Assembly (NCBI GenBank): GCA_044426235.1
Contig: JAWXUS010000019.1
Span: forward strand, 1-33,337
Direction of reading: 5' to 3'
Length of the DNA: 33,337 nucleotides
Origin: JAGHEK01 sp044426235
Lineage (GTDB): Bacteria; Bacillota; Clostridia; Peptostreptococcales; Peptostreptococcaceae
Within the stretch, counting starts at the first letter, position 1. Each line of letters starts with the position of its first letter. This document shows positions 1-7,529 of the stretch, piece by piece. The position numbers and the translations under genes are program-made. The notes beneath the pieces are model-generated. The model did not search any database. It saw only the letters and a list, made by a program, of their open reading frames with translations, and was not told the origin of the DNA.

Positions 1-286
1 ATTAACCATTAAGTGTAAACAAAATAATATAGAACTTAGGATGGTTGATAAGTTTTATCCTTCAAGTAAAACTTGTAGTAGTTGTGGAAAGATTAAAAAA
101 AATTTAAAACTATCAGATAGAAAATATATGTGTAGTTGTGGTTTTATATGTGATAGGGACTTAAATGCAAGTTATAATCTTAAAAATGCTAAAAAATATA
201 AGGTAGTCCAACTAAAAAGGCTCTTATATATGTACGGTGGGCTAACTTCGGAATTTAAGCCTTTGGAGAACTATATCAAATCGTAG
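1..286 (+). CDS. tnpB: TnpB-like protein of an IS200/IS605-family element, C-terminal part (5' end outside window)
   Basis: The reading frame is open from base 2 to a TAG at 284-286, so the gene runs off the left edge and the ATG at 41 is internal. The visible part is the TnpB C-terminus: the YPSSKTCSSCG motif, a zinc ribbon with CxxC followed by CSC, then DRDLNAS, which carries the last acidic residue of the RuvC-like nuclease site. In this family TnpB is an RNA-guided endonuclease that uses a guide RNA made from the 3' end of its own gene and the element's right end. Whether the full protein is intact cannot be judged here. No TnpA is visible. The family call is confident; activity is unknown. 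Confidence 0.88.
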   Translation, partial: LTIKCKQNNIELRMVDKFYPSSKTCSSCGKIKKNLKLSDRKYMCSCGFICDRDLNASYNLKNAKKYKVVQLKRLLYMYGGLTSEFKPLENYIKS

Positions 287-374
287 TAGCTTAGGCAAGG
301 CGAGGTTCTATGAAGAGGGAAAAATATCAATATGGATATATATTTGACCATATTTTCAGTAGCAGGTGTTAGAG
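287..374 (+). mobile_element. Probable right end of the IS200/IS605 element, with a 7-bp hairpin
   Basis: The stretch after the tnpB stop has no coding signal. An inverted repeat, AATATGG at 329-335 and CCATATT at 348-354, is the sort of imperfect palindrome found at right ends of this family. The guide RNA of TnpB would come from about the last 150 bases of tnpB through this region. The exact element boundary cannot be placed without the left end or an empty site. Confidence 0.35.
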
Positions 375-533
375 GTGGCAAAAAATGAATATGAAAAATT
401 CGATGCAATATATGAGGCAGTAAAACTTAATAATAAAGAAAGTGCAATAAACTTAACTAAAGAAATGCTTGAAAATCAAACTGATAAAAACAGAATAAAA
501 AATCTTGAAAAATTACTTAATAACTTAATATAG
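375..533 (+). CDS. Small helical protein or 3' gene remnant (52 aa)
   Basis: A frame starting at GTG 375 (or GTG 366) and ending at TAG 531-533 encodes a charged, lysine/glutamate-rich helical peptide beginning VAKNEYEKFDAIYEAV and ending KNLEKLLNNLI. There is no convincing ribosome binding site before either GTG, and an in-frame stop lies at 360-362. It directly follows the transposon right end, so it may be the tail of a host gene cut by the insertion rather than a complete gene. I do not recognise a family. Confidence 0.4.
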   Translation: MAKNEYEKFDAIYEAVKLNNKESAINLTKEMLENQTDKNRIKNLEKLLNNLI

Positions 534-575
534 TAATAATTACATAAATTACATTAAATATTTTTGTTATAAAGT

Positions 576-605
576 TCCCACAAGAAACATAAAATTAGGT
601 ATAAT
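576..605 (+). promoter_or_regulatory. Sigma-A-like promoter for the 635-1042 gene
   Basis: TATAAT at 600-605 with a weak -35 (TTCCCA, 576-581) at 18-bp spacing. It lies about 30 bases before the start codon and just upstream of a strong AGGAGG at 623-628. Confidence 0.45.
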
Positions 606-634
606 AGTACATATGTTTTTTTAGGAGGAATTAT

Positions 635-1042
635 TTGAATAATAAATTTATTAATTGGTATTCTCAAGCTATCGGAAGTGTACTAGGTATGGTAGTTTGT
701 TTATATTCTTATCTTTGTGGTAATTTATATACTTTTGGAAATATAAGTGATAATTTAGAAAATATAGGGATTAGTAGCGCTATGTCTAGTTTTTTACTTT
801 TTCCTTTTTGTATATTATGCCTTTTACTTTCATTTATGAAAAATGGAAAAAAGTTTAGCAAAAGTGATCTTTTAGAGTCGTTTAATTCATTTGTGATAAT
901 TTTTACTACGATAATTGGTTTTGTAGGAATAAATATATTTTTCATACCGCCAAGTCTATTTTTTTTAATTTCAATATATTTAACGTATCATAAGGTTGAA
1001 GTAGAGGAAATAGAAGAATTAGAAGTTGAAATAACAAATTAA
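635..1042 (+). CDS. Hypothetical small multi-pass membrane protein (135 aa)
   Basis: The start is TTG at 635, chosen because AGGAGG at 623-628 sits 6 bases upstream and no ATG is suitably placed. The protein has about four hydrophobic segments: residues about 12-32, 48-67, 85-103 and 104-117 (the FFIPPSLFFLISIYL stretch). It ends in an acidic cytoplasmic-looking tail, VEVEEIEELEVEITN. I do not recognise the family. The gene stands alone between its own promoter and a terminator shared with the convergent lrgB. Most likely a small lineage-specific membrane protein; function unknown. Confidence 0.65.
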   Translation: MNNKFINWYSQAIGSVLGMVVCLYSYLCGNLYTFGNISDNLENIGISSAMSSFLLFPFCILCLLLSFMKNGKKFSKSDLLESFNSFVIIFTTIIGFVGINIFFIPPSLFFLISIYLTYHKVEVEEIEELEVEITN

Positions 1043-1065
1043 CTCCCCTAAAATAGGGGAGTTAA
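1039..1065. terminator. 12-bp perfect hairpin between convergent genes
   Basis: TTAACTCCCCTA (1039-1050) pairs perfectly with 1054-1065 around a 3-base loop. The stem contains the stop codons of both converging genes (TAA 1040-1042 on plus; TAG 1048-1050 on minus). There is no long U-tract on either side, so termination strength is uncertain. Confidence 0.65.
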
Positions 1066-1731
1066 TAATGGTATAATGATTACTGTTAAAAGACCGCTAA
1101 TTCCGATTGATAAACCGCTCATAGCACCTTCTATTTCACCCATTTGAATGGCTCTTGATGTGCCTATTGCGTGAGATGCCGTTCCAATCCCAATTCCTTT
1201 TGCGACTGGATTTTTAAATGCTTTACAAACTATTGGAGCAATTATTGCTCCCGTTATTCCGGTTATTATAATTGATACTACTGTTATTGATTCAATACCA
1301 CCAATATTTCTAGATAGAGAAATTCCCATTGGGGTAGTTATCGATTTAGGTATTAGCGAATTTGTTATAATAGAATCTCCTTGAAGTAGAGTAGTTAAAA
1401 TTGTTATACTTAAAAATGAAGTCAAAACTCCAGAGGTTATACCTATTAAAATTGATGTGAAATGTTTTTTTAGTAAATCAAATTGTTTATAAAGTGGAAC
1501 TGCAAGTAAAACAGTTATTGGTCCTAAAAAGAAATTTATGCTATCGGCTCCAATTTTATAATTTTCATATGGAATATCAAATATTAGAAGTGTTGATATT
1601 ATACAAATTATGGCTATTAAAATTGGATTTAATAATGGACTTTTAAATTTTTTATTTAGAAATAAACCTAAACTGAAAAATAAGACTGAAATTATTATTC
1701 CGAAAGATGGTGTTTCTAAAATATTATACAT
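1048..1731 (-). CDS. lrgB: LrgB/CidB-family membrane protein
   Basis: A 227-residue, highly hydrophobic protein with the LrgB/CidB signature elements: FLGPITVLLAVPLYKQ, SLIPKSITTPMGISLSRNIGGI, and KGIGIGTASHAIGTSRAIQMGEIEGAMSG. LrgAB/CidAB proteins are integral membrane proteins linked to control of murein hydrolase activity and autolysis, and in several Bacillota to pyruvate or related small-molecule transport. The ATG is immediately after the lrgA stop (TAA then ATG), with AAAGGAGG inside the lrgA 3' end, so the two are co-transcribed and probably translationally coupled. Length is normal for the family. Family assignment is firm; the physiological substrate is not visible. Confidence 0.93.
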   Translation of the reverse strand: MYNILETPSFGIIISVLFFSLGLFLNKKFKSPLLNPILIAIICIISTLLIFDIPYENYKIGADSINFFLGPITVLLAVPLYKQFDLLKKHFTSILIGITSGVLTSFLSITILTTLLQGDSIITNSLIPKSITTPMGISLSRNIGGIESITVVSIIITGITGAIIAPIVCKAFKNPVAKGIGIGTASHAIGTSRAIQMGEIEGAMSGLSIGISGLLTVIIIPLLTPLF

Positions 1732-2079
1732 TTATTTTTCCTCCTTTATAGTTTTTTCAACGACTAGTCCAGTTACGAACATAACCGAAAAAGTACTAAT
1801 TACATTAACACTAATTAGCAAAAATAGATTTTCTTTTATAAGATCTAAAGAGTTTATAAGTGAAACACCAACTGGTACAAAAAAGAATGCTAAATTATCT
1901 AGTAAAAAATCACTAATCTCTTTTATTTGTTTAAGTTTTATAATTTTAAAATTTAAACAAATAAATAAAATAATCATTCCGATTATACTTCCGGGCAAGA
2001 AGTTATTTATTAGAGAACTTATAAATTCGCCAATTCCTAAAATTACAAGTATTACTGAAAATTGTTTCAAAATATTCAT
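1732..2079 (-). CDS. lrgA: LrgA/CidA-family holin-like membrane protein
   Basis: A 115-residue protein with about four membrane segments and the LrgA/CidA core: ILGIGEFISSLINNFLPGSIIGMIILF and FLLDNLAFFFVPVGVSLI. These proteins resemble holins and act with LrgB in the cytoplasmic membrane. The start at 2079 is supported by AAGGAGG just upstream (the plus strand reads CCTCC at 2085-2089). It is the first gene of a two-gene operon with lrgB. A possible -10 (TATAAT, minus strand, 2100-2105) lies 20 bases upstream. No LytSR regulators are in the window. Confidence 0.92.
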   Translation of the reverse strand: MNILKQFSVILVILGIGEFISSLINNFLPGSIIGMIILFICLNFKIIKLKQIKEISDFLLDNLAFFFVPVGVSLINSLDLIKENLFLLISVNVISTFSVMFVTGLVVEKTIKEEK

Positions 2080-2622
2080 AAAAACCTCCTTTTTTTTATA
2101 TTATACCATATATGATATAGTGAAATCGGTAAAAAAACTAAATGGCTATATTTCAACGTTTTTTAAAAGAATAACTATTCCTAAAATTTTGTTTTTAGGA
2201 ATAGTTATAAAAAAGCGCTTATTGATATTAAATATTACTTAATATTTAATTGCATTTAGTTATGTATGTGTGGTAAAATTCATTATATGATATATATGTA
2301 AAATCAGGTTTTTATAAGTATATTTTTAATTAAAATATAAATATTGTAAATTTAATATGAATTTCAAGGTAAATCCCCCACTATCTTTAAAAAAAATACA
2401 ATCAATAATCGATTTAAGATTGATTATATAAATAATGATCAAACATAAATGACATTTATTACAATGGTCTTAAATTGTATTTTAAGAAGAATATTTTTTT
2501 CTTCTTTTCGCAAAACACATTTTTATTACAATATAAAAAAATATATTTGTATATGCACTATTATACTTTTAAATCATATATATACTATAATAAACCTAAT
2601 ATAATTTGGAGGTATTATAAAT
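2080..2622. other. Long intergenic region between divergent lrgAB and troABCD
   Basis: No gene is visible in this 543-base AT-rich stretch. It holds the leader of lrgA (minus-strand -10 at 2100-2105), a 16-bp perfect hairpin at 2171-2208, an inverted repeat AATCAAT/ATTGATT at 2400-2425, another TACAAT/ATTGTA at 2460-2479, and a weak hairpin at 2484-2506. A TATAAT at 2586-2591 is the likely -10 for troA. One of the inverted repeats could be a metal-regulator operator, but none matches a Zur or MntR consensus well enough to name. Confidence 0.5.
2171..2208. repeat. 16-bp perfect inverted repeat without U-tract
   Basis: ATAACTATTCCTAAAA (2171-2186) pairs fully with 2193-2208 around a 6-base loop. 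On the plus strand it is followed by six A and GCGC, not by T. It is therefore not a standard terminator on that strand, and on the minus strand it lies upstream of lrgA. Its role is unclear. Confidence 0.6.
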
Positions 2623-3564
2623 ATGTCTATAAAAAAATTATTAAGTAAGCAATTTAAAACAATCTCTTTATTGTCGATTATTATGTTATCAGTTGGGTGC
2701 TCTAGCAGTGATGATACTCAAAGTGATCAAAGTAAAATAAATATAGTTTCAACTACCACTATGCTCCACGACCTTGTCAATGTTATTGGATCTGATAGTG
2801 TTGATAGTATTGGTTTAATGGAAGTTGGAATAGATCCTCACCTATACAAAGCTAGTGCTGGAGATATTACAAAGTTAGAAAATGCAGATGTAGTACTTTA
2901 TAATGGTTATCACTTAGAAGGTGAAATGGGAGAAATCCTATCTAGTTTAGAATCTCAAGGTAAAGATATTTTGTGTTTAGAAAATGCATTAGATGAAAGT
3001 AAATTATTAGACGATGAAGATTATCAATACGATCCTCACGTATGGTTTGATGTTTCATTATGGGTAGATGCGGCTTGTTATGTATCAGAGTCTTTACAAG
3101 AAATTGATCCTGAAAATAAAGAAATATATGAATCTAATTTACTAAATTATTTGATAGAATTAAATGAATTAAACGAATATATTATATCAAGAGTTGAAGA
3201 GGTTAACGAGGAGCAAAGGGTATTAATTACTGCGCACGATGCATTTAATTATTTCGGTTATGCATATGATTTTGAAGTTATGGGACTTCAAGGTATTTCA
3301 ACTGATTCAGAGGCTAGTACTTTAGACATTATAAATCTTTCAGACTTTATAGTTGAAAATGAAATCAAAGCTATGTTCGTTGAATCTTCTGTTTCTTCAA
3401 GAAGTATAGAGGCTCTACAAGAGGCCGTTTTATCAAAAGGTTTTGAAATTGAAATTGGTGGAGAATTATATTCTGATTCTCTAGGATCATCAAGCGATGG
3501 ACATAATACTTATATAGAAACTGTAAAATCAAATATTAATACTATAGTTGATGCTCTTAAATAA
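2623..3564 (+). CDS. troA: Zn/Mn ABC transporter substrate-binding lipoprotein (TroA/ZnuA type)
   Basis: A 313-residue lipoprotein: basic N-terminus, hydrophobic segment and lipobox LSVGC with Cys26. The mature part is a cluster A-I metal-binding protein. The expected metal ligands are visible: His73 (GIDPH), His139 (DPHVW), His205 (TAHDAF) and Asp285 (YSDSLG). This His3-Asp set and the YNGYHLEGEM motif are closest to TroA, which binds zinc and manganese. There is no His-rich loop of the kind seen in many ZnuA proteins. It captures the metal outside the membrane and delivers it to the permeases encoded by the next genes. The start has GGAGG nearby. First gene of the operon 2623-6057. Zinc versus manganese preference is not decided by sequence. 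Confidence 0.9.
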   Translation: MSIKKLLSKQFKTISLLSIIMLSVGCSSSDDTQSDQSKINIVSTTTMLHDLVNVIGSDSVDSIGLMEVGIDPHLYKASAGDITKLENADVVLYNGYHLEGEMGEILSSLESQGKDILCLENALDESKLLDDEDYQYDPHVWFDVSLWVDAACYVSESLQEIDPENKEIYESNLLNYLIELNELNEYIISRVEEVNEEQRVLITAHDAFNYFGYAYDFEVMGLQGISTDSEASTLDIINLSDFIVENEIKAMFVESSVSSRSIEALQEAVLSKGFEIEIGGELYSDSLGSSSDGHNTYIETVKSNINTIVDALK

Positions 3565-3576
3565 GAGGAGGTAAAT

Positions 3577-4299
3577 ATGCAAAAAATCCTAGCATTAAAA
3601 ATAGAAAACTTAACTGTTACTTATGATTCAAAACCAGTTTTATTAGATCTAAATCTTGAAGTGCCAAGTGAGAAATTAGTTGCTATAATAGGTCCTAATG
3701 GTGCTGGTAAAACTACACTAATAAAATCAGTTTTAAATTTAGTTCAAATAAGTAACGGAAACTATTCATTCCCTATTTTAGGGAATGAACTGAAAAATAA
3801 GATAGCTTATGTACCTCAAAGCGAAGGTATTGATTGGGATTTTCCATCTACAGTTTTAGATATAGTTATGATGGGTACTTACGGAAGTTTAGGTTGGATA
3901 AAAAGACCTTCAAAAAAAGAAAAAGATTTAGCTATTAAAGCGCTAGATAAAGTAAATATGCTTGAATATTCAAATATACAAATAAATAAATTATCTGGTG
4001 GACAAAAACAAAGAATATTCATAGCAAGGGCTTTGGTTCAAGATGCACAGATTTATTTTTTAGATGAACCTCTTAAAGGTGTTGATATTCAAACAGAAAA
4101 AATAATAATAGATGTATTAAAGGAATTAAGAGATGATGGGAAATCTATTTTTATAGTTCATCATAATCTACAAACTGTTAAAGAATATTTTGATTGGGTT
4201 GTTATGATTAATTCTCAAGTAATTGATAATGGCGATGTTGATACTACTTTTAACGAAACAAACATTCAAAAGACTTATAAAACATCAATCACTTATTAA
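3577..4299 (+). CDS. troB: Zn/Mn ABC transporter ATP-binding protein (TroB type)
   Basis: A 240-residue ABC ATPase with all key motifs: Walker A GPNGAGKTT (residues 39-47), Q-loop Gln81 (YVPQ), signature LSGGQKQR (139-146), Walker B IYFLDEP (159-165) and switch His (IVHHN, 193-197). It follows troA by 12 bases with GAGGAGG before the ATG. It energises import of the metal bound by the upstream lipoprotein through the two downstream permeases. The length and the LKGVD D-loop are normal for the manganese/zinc-type family. Confidence 0.92.
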   Translation: MQKILALKIENLTVTYDSKPVLLDLNLEVPSEKLVAIIGPNGAGKTTLIKSVLNLVQISNGNYSFPILGNELKNKIAYVPQSEGIDWDFPSTVLDIVMMGTYGSLGWIKRPSKKEKDLAIKALDKVNMLEYSNIQINKLSGGQKQRIFIARALVQDAQIYFLDEPLKGVDIQTEKIIIDVLKELRDDGKSIFIVHHNLQTVKEYFDWVVMINSQVIDNGDVDTTFNETNIQKTYKTSITY

Positions 4300-4322
4300 G
4301 TTGTTAATTAAGGAGGATACTT

Positions 4323-5210
4323 ATGGAAAATTTACAATTATTATTTACTAATCATACATTTATTATAGTATCAATAGGAACCTCTTTACTGGGTTTTATA
4401 AGTGGAATACTTGGAAGTTTTATAGTACTTAAAAAACAAAGTTTACTTGGAGATGGAATTGCACATACCACTCTACCAGGGGTTATATTATCATTTTTAA
4501 TAACTAAAAGTAAAAACTTAGAAATACTCTTGCTAGGCGCTTTGATTAGTGCTTTTTTAGGATATATGCTAATTAATTTTATAACTAAAAATTCTAAAGT
4601 AAAATTTGATAGTGCTCTTGCAATAGTACTTTCAGTATTTTTTGGATTTGCTATGGTTTTACTTACTATATCTCAAAAAACAGAAAATGCCAATCAAATA
4701 GGACTTGATACTTATATATACGGTCAAGCATCGGCTATGTTAATTAGAGATGTTGAAATTCTAATAATTTCTGTATTTTTTTTATTGGTAGTATTAAATA
4801 TTTTCTGGAAAGAGTTTAAACTAATAACCTTTGATGAAGAATTTGCAAAAGTATTAGGTTATAAAACTGATAAATTAAATATGATTTTAAATTTTTTAGT
4901 GATAATTTCAATTGTTATAGGACTTCAAAGTGTTGGAGTTATACTAATTAGCGCTTTACTAATATGCCCTTCTGTATCTGCTCGTCAATGGACTAATAGT
5001 TTAGAAAAAATGGTTTTATTATCTGGAATATTTGGTATGGTATCATCACTAATTGGAACTATTATAAGTTCTAGTCAATTAGGATTTCCAACGGGCGCTT
5101 GTATAGTTATTATTGCTAGTTTAATATGCTTTTTCAGTATATTATTCGCACCAAATAGAGGTATAATTCATAAAATTTATAATAAAATGTCTCAAAATAA
5201 AGGAGTATAA
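4323..5210 (+). CDS. troC: Zn/Mn ABC transporter permease 1 (TroC type)
   Basis: A 295-residue ABC-3-family permease with about eight or nine membrane helices. Recognisable segments are KKQSLLGDGIAHTTLPGV near the N-terminus, which corresponds to the family's D-x-x-x-H region, and LGYKTDKLN followed by GLQSVGVILISALLICPS. It forms half of the membrane channel and pairs with the second permease at 5212. AAGGAGG precedes the ATG at 4323. The two permeases are paralogues, as in troCD, mntCD and sitCD systems. Confidence 0.9.
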   Translation: MENLQLLFTNHTFIIVSIGTSLLGFISGILGSFIVLKKQSLLGDGIAHTTLPGVILSFLITKSKNLEILLLGALISAFLGYMLINFITKNSKVKFDSALAIVLSVFFGFAMVLLTISQKTENANQIGLDTYIYGQASAMLIRDVEILIISVFFLLVVLNIFWKEFKLITFDEEFAKVLGYKTDKLNMILNFLVIISIVIGLQSVGVILISALLICPSVSARQWTNSLEKMVLLSGIFGMVSSLIGTIISSSQLGFPTGACIVIIASLICFFSILFAPNRGIIHKIYNKMSQNKGV

Positions 5211-5211
5211 A

Positions 5212-6057
5212 ATGTCAACAAGAATTGAAATAATAATGATAGCGGTTCTTATATCTGTTGCGTGCTCTCTTTGTGGTAGTTTTTTAGTTCTTCGTAAAAT
5301 GTCTATGATGGCCGATTCAATTACACATACAATTTTACTTGGAATAGTTTTAGCTTTTTTATGCACATATGATCTACACTCCCCTTTTTTAATAATTGGT
5401 GCATCATTAATGGGACTTTTTACAGTGTGGTTGACTGAAATTATTCAAAATACTAAATTAGTATCAAATGATTCTGCAATTGGAATTGTATTTCCATTTT
5501 TATTTTCAATAGCAGTTATATTAATTTCAAAATATACTAAAAATGTTCATTTAGACTTGGACTCAGTTATACTTGGAGAATTAGTTTTTGCACCTTTTAA
5601 TAGATTAATTATTTTGGGAACTGATATTGGATCAAAGGCTTTATATACATCATTATTGATTTTAATTGTAAATATATTTTTTATAAATGTATTTTTTAAA
5701 GAGTTAAAATTATCTACTTTTGACCCTACCCTAGCTAAAATACTTGGTTTTTATCCAGTATTAATACATTACGTGTTAATGGGTATAGTTTCTATAACTG
5801 CAGTTGGTGCCTTTGAATCAGTTGGTGCAATCCTTGTTATTGCATTTATGATTGGACCTCCAAACATTGCATATTTGATAACTGATAAATTGAGTCATAT
5901 GATAATACTTGGGGCGCTATTTGGTACTTTAAGTAGTATAATTGGTTGTTTAGTAGCTTTCAAAATGAATATTTCTATTGCAGGAAGTATTTCAGTAGTT
6001 ATTGGAATTATTTTTATTATTGTATTAATAATTAAATCACGTAAAATCAATCAGTAA
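5212..6057 (+). CDS. troD: Zn/Mn ABC transporter permease 2 (TroD type)
   Basis: A 281-residue ABC-3-family permease, paralogous to the preceding one. Shared family segments include RKMSMMADSITHTILLGIV, LGFYPVLIHYVLM and FESVGAILVIAFMIGPPNIAYLITD. The ATG is one base after the upstream stop, with AAAGGAG in the 3' end of that gene, so translation is probably coupled. This is the last gene of the importer operon; no DtxR-type regulator gene, which often accompanies troABCD, follows it. Confidence 0.9.
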   Translation: MSTRIEIIMIAVLISVACSLCGSFLVLRKMSMMADSITHTILLGIVLAFLCTYDLHSPFLIIGASLMGLFTVWLTEIIQNTKLVSNDSAIGIVFPFLFSIAVILISKYTKNVHLDLDSVILGELVFAPFNRLIILGTDIGSKALYTSLLILIVNIFFINVFFKELKLSTFDPTLAKILGFYPVLIHYVLMGIVSITAVGAFESVGAILVIAFMIGPPNIAYLITDKLSHMIILGALFGTLSSIIGCLVAFKMNISIAGSISVVIGIIFIIVLIIKSRKINQ

Positions 6058-6128
6058 AATTATATTAATTTACTATTTTTACAATTTATGTTATTATTAA
6101 TAAAATATTAATTATAAGGGGAAATCAA

Positions 6129-6761
6129 ATGAGATATTTTCTGGTAGATAGCGAAAATATAAAAAATTTCAATTTTATTTATGATAAAAACGTAAATAAG
6201 TATGATACTGTAGTAATATTTTTTAGTGTTAATTCAAAAAAGATAGATTTATCATATGTAAAGACTTTGATTGATTGTAATGTAAATTGTATTTTTGAAG
6301 AAGTTAATGTTGGTACTAAAAATGCATTAGATTTTCAACTAGTTTCTTATTTATCTATTTTATGCTACGAAAACAAAGAACTTAACTACACTTATTATGT
6401 GGTTAGCGATGATAATGGATTTGAAGTTGCTTGTGATTTTATAAAATCAAAAACAGATACTAATATATTCGTTTTAAAAGATGAACCTAAGACAAAAGTA
6501 ATATCTGTATCTGAGATTTCACTTGAAGTTGCTGTAACTGATGAAGTAAATATATCAAAAGATATTGATTATGAAGATGTAAAAAAATTATTTCCACACA
6601 TATATTTAAATAGCAATATAATAGATATTATCAATATTTCGGACAAGTTATCTGAAATGCATAATTCTCTAAAAATTAAATATAAAGATGATGGACTTAG
6701 TTTATACAAACAAATAAAGCCTGAATTCTTAAAAATTAAGGCTCATTTAAATAATATTTAA
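6129..6761 (+). CDS. PIN-like domain protein (putative RNase-fold, 210 aa)
   Basis: The N-terminal about 130 residues look like a PIN/NYN-type nuclease fold: an opening strand ending in acidic residues (VDSEN, Asp7 and Glu9), NALDFQL with Asp68, and SDDNGFE with Asp94/Asp95. These are the spacing and type of acidic residues that hold metal in PIN nucleases. The C-terminal about 70 residues are helical and unrecognised. The ATG has AAGGGGA upstream. There is no antitoxin-like partner beside it, so a toxin-antitoxin role is not suggested. Activity is inferred from the motif pattern only. Confidence 0.65.
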   Translation: MRYFLVDSENIKNFNFIYDKNVNKYDTVVIFFSVNSKKIDLSYVKTLIDCNVNCIFEEVNVGTKNALDFQLVSYLSILCYENKELNYTYYVVSDDNGFEVACDFIKSKTDTNIFVLKDEPKTKVISVSEISLEVAVTDEVNISKDIDYEDVKKLFPHIYLNSNIIDIINISDKLSEMHNSLKIKYKDDGLSLYKQIKPEFLKIKAHLNNI

Positions 6762-6794
6762 TAAAAATTGATTACTTTTTCCCTTTAAAACAAA

Positions 6795-6863
6795 AAATCA
6801 ATTCTAAGCTATTTATTTTTATACATGATACTATATGTTGTATAATTCACTTAGAATTGATTT
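6795..6863 (-). terminator. 14-bp inverted repeat with nested inner repeat; terminator-like on minus strand
   Basis: AAATCAATTCTAAG (6795-6808) pairs perfectly with 6850-6863. A second pair, TTATACA (6819-6825) with TGTATAA (6839-6845), lies inside it. Read on the minus strand the outer stem is followed by a T-rich run, so it could terminate the operon ending at 6878. The loop is unusually long. Confidence 0.5.
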
Positions 6864-6877
6864 AAATTAGTTAGATT

Positions 6878-7397
6878 TTATATTTTTTCTTCCTTATCTT
6901 TTTTAAAAAATTCGATTATACCTTCAAGTATTAATTCTAATCCTAAAATTAATATATGATTATGAATGCTATCGAATGGATCAAATATTAATACGAATGA
7001 AAGTATAAATCCAAAAATTGCTCTTGTTAAAATTAATATATATTTATCCTTTTGAAAATAATTATAAAAAGCTATATTAAAATCACTAACTGCATTAGTC
7101 ATACCATAAAGTCCCCCAAAATACTCCTACAACAAAAAGTGCATCTTCTTGCTTGAATAAAATCCCAAGACCTATCGCAATTATTGCTATAGATTTTTCA
7201 AAATTTATTTTTTCTAAACTTCTATATTCTTTACTTTCAATACCTACAACAAATTTAGTTATACCTTTTACTAAAATAATACACCCACATATTGTCGGAA
7301 GTAAAGTTAAAACGTGATGTGAAAAAAATAAGCATATAAGTCCATTTATAATTAGCAATAAATTTCCGATTTTATCTAATGCTTGAGTTTTTATCAT
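6878..7397 (-). pseudogene. DUF308/HdeD-like membrane protein, split by a +1 frameshift
   Basis: Two overlapping minus-strand frames (7397 to 7095 and 7102 to 6878) join into one protein of about 172 residues if one G is removed from the run of five at 7113-7117 (plus strand CCCCC). The join then reads VFWGLYGMTNAVSDF without a break. As written, the first frame ends in GTLWYD and a stop. The restored protein has about six hydrophobic segments with repeated short membrane units, as in the DUF308/HdeD family. AAAGGAG precedes the ATG at 7395-7397. It is the last gene of the operon that includes sbcDC. A homopolymer miscount in this draft, or a real phase-variable run, could both explain the break. 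Confidence 0.7.
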
Positions 7398-7420
7398 TTA
7401 TTTGCTCCTTTAATTATTTT

Positions 7421-7520
7421 NNNNNNNNNNNNNNNNNNNNNNNNNNNNNNNNNNNNNNNNNNNNNNNNNNNNNNNNNNNNNNNNNNNNNNNNNNNNNNNN
7501 NNNNNNNNNNNNNNNNNNNN
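7421..7520. other. Scaffold gap (100 N) flanked by the same 20 bases
   Basis: Exactly 100 N. The 20 bases before the gap (7401-7420) are identical to the 20 bases after it (7521-7540). This is what an unmerged contig overlap looks like. Collapsing one copy places the sbcC stop directly before the ribosome binding site of the DUF308 gene. Confidence 0.9.
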
Positions 7521-7529
7521 TTTGCTCCT

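Noticed and set aside
1610..2242. A 210-residue plus-strand open frame
   Set aside because: It overlaps lrgA and lrgB antisense and has the low-complexity make-up of a shadow frame.
2400..2480. Zur or MntR operator upstream of troA
   Set aside because: Inverted repeats are present but none matches the known consensus well enough to name.
6129..6761. PIN-like gene as a toxin-antitoxin toxin
   Set aside because: No small antitoxin-like gene on either side; 210 residues is long for a VapC toxin.
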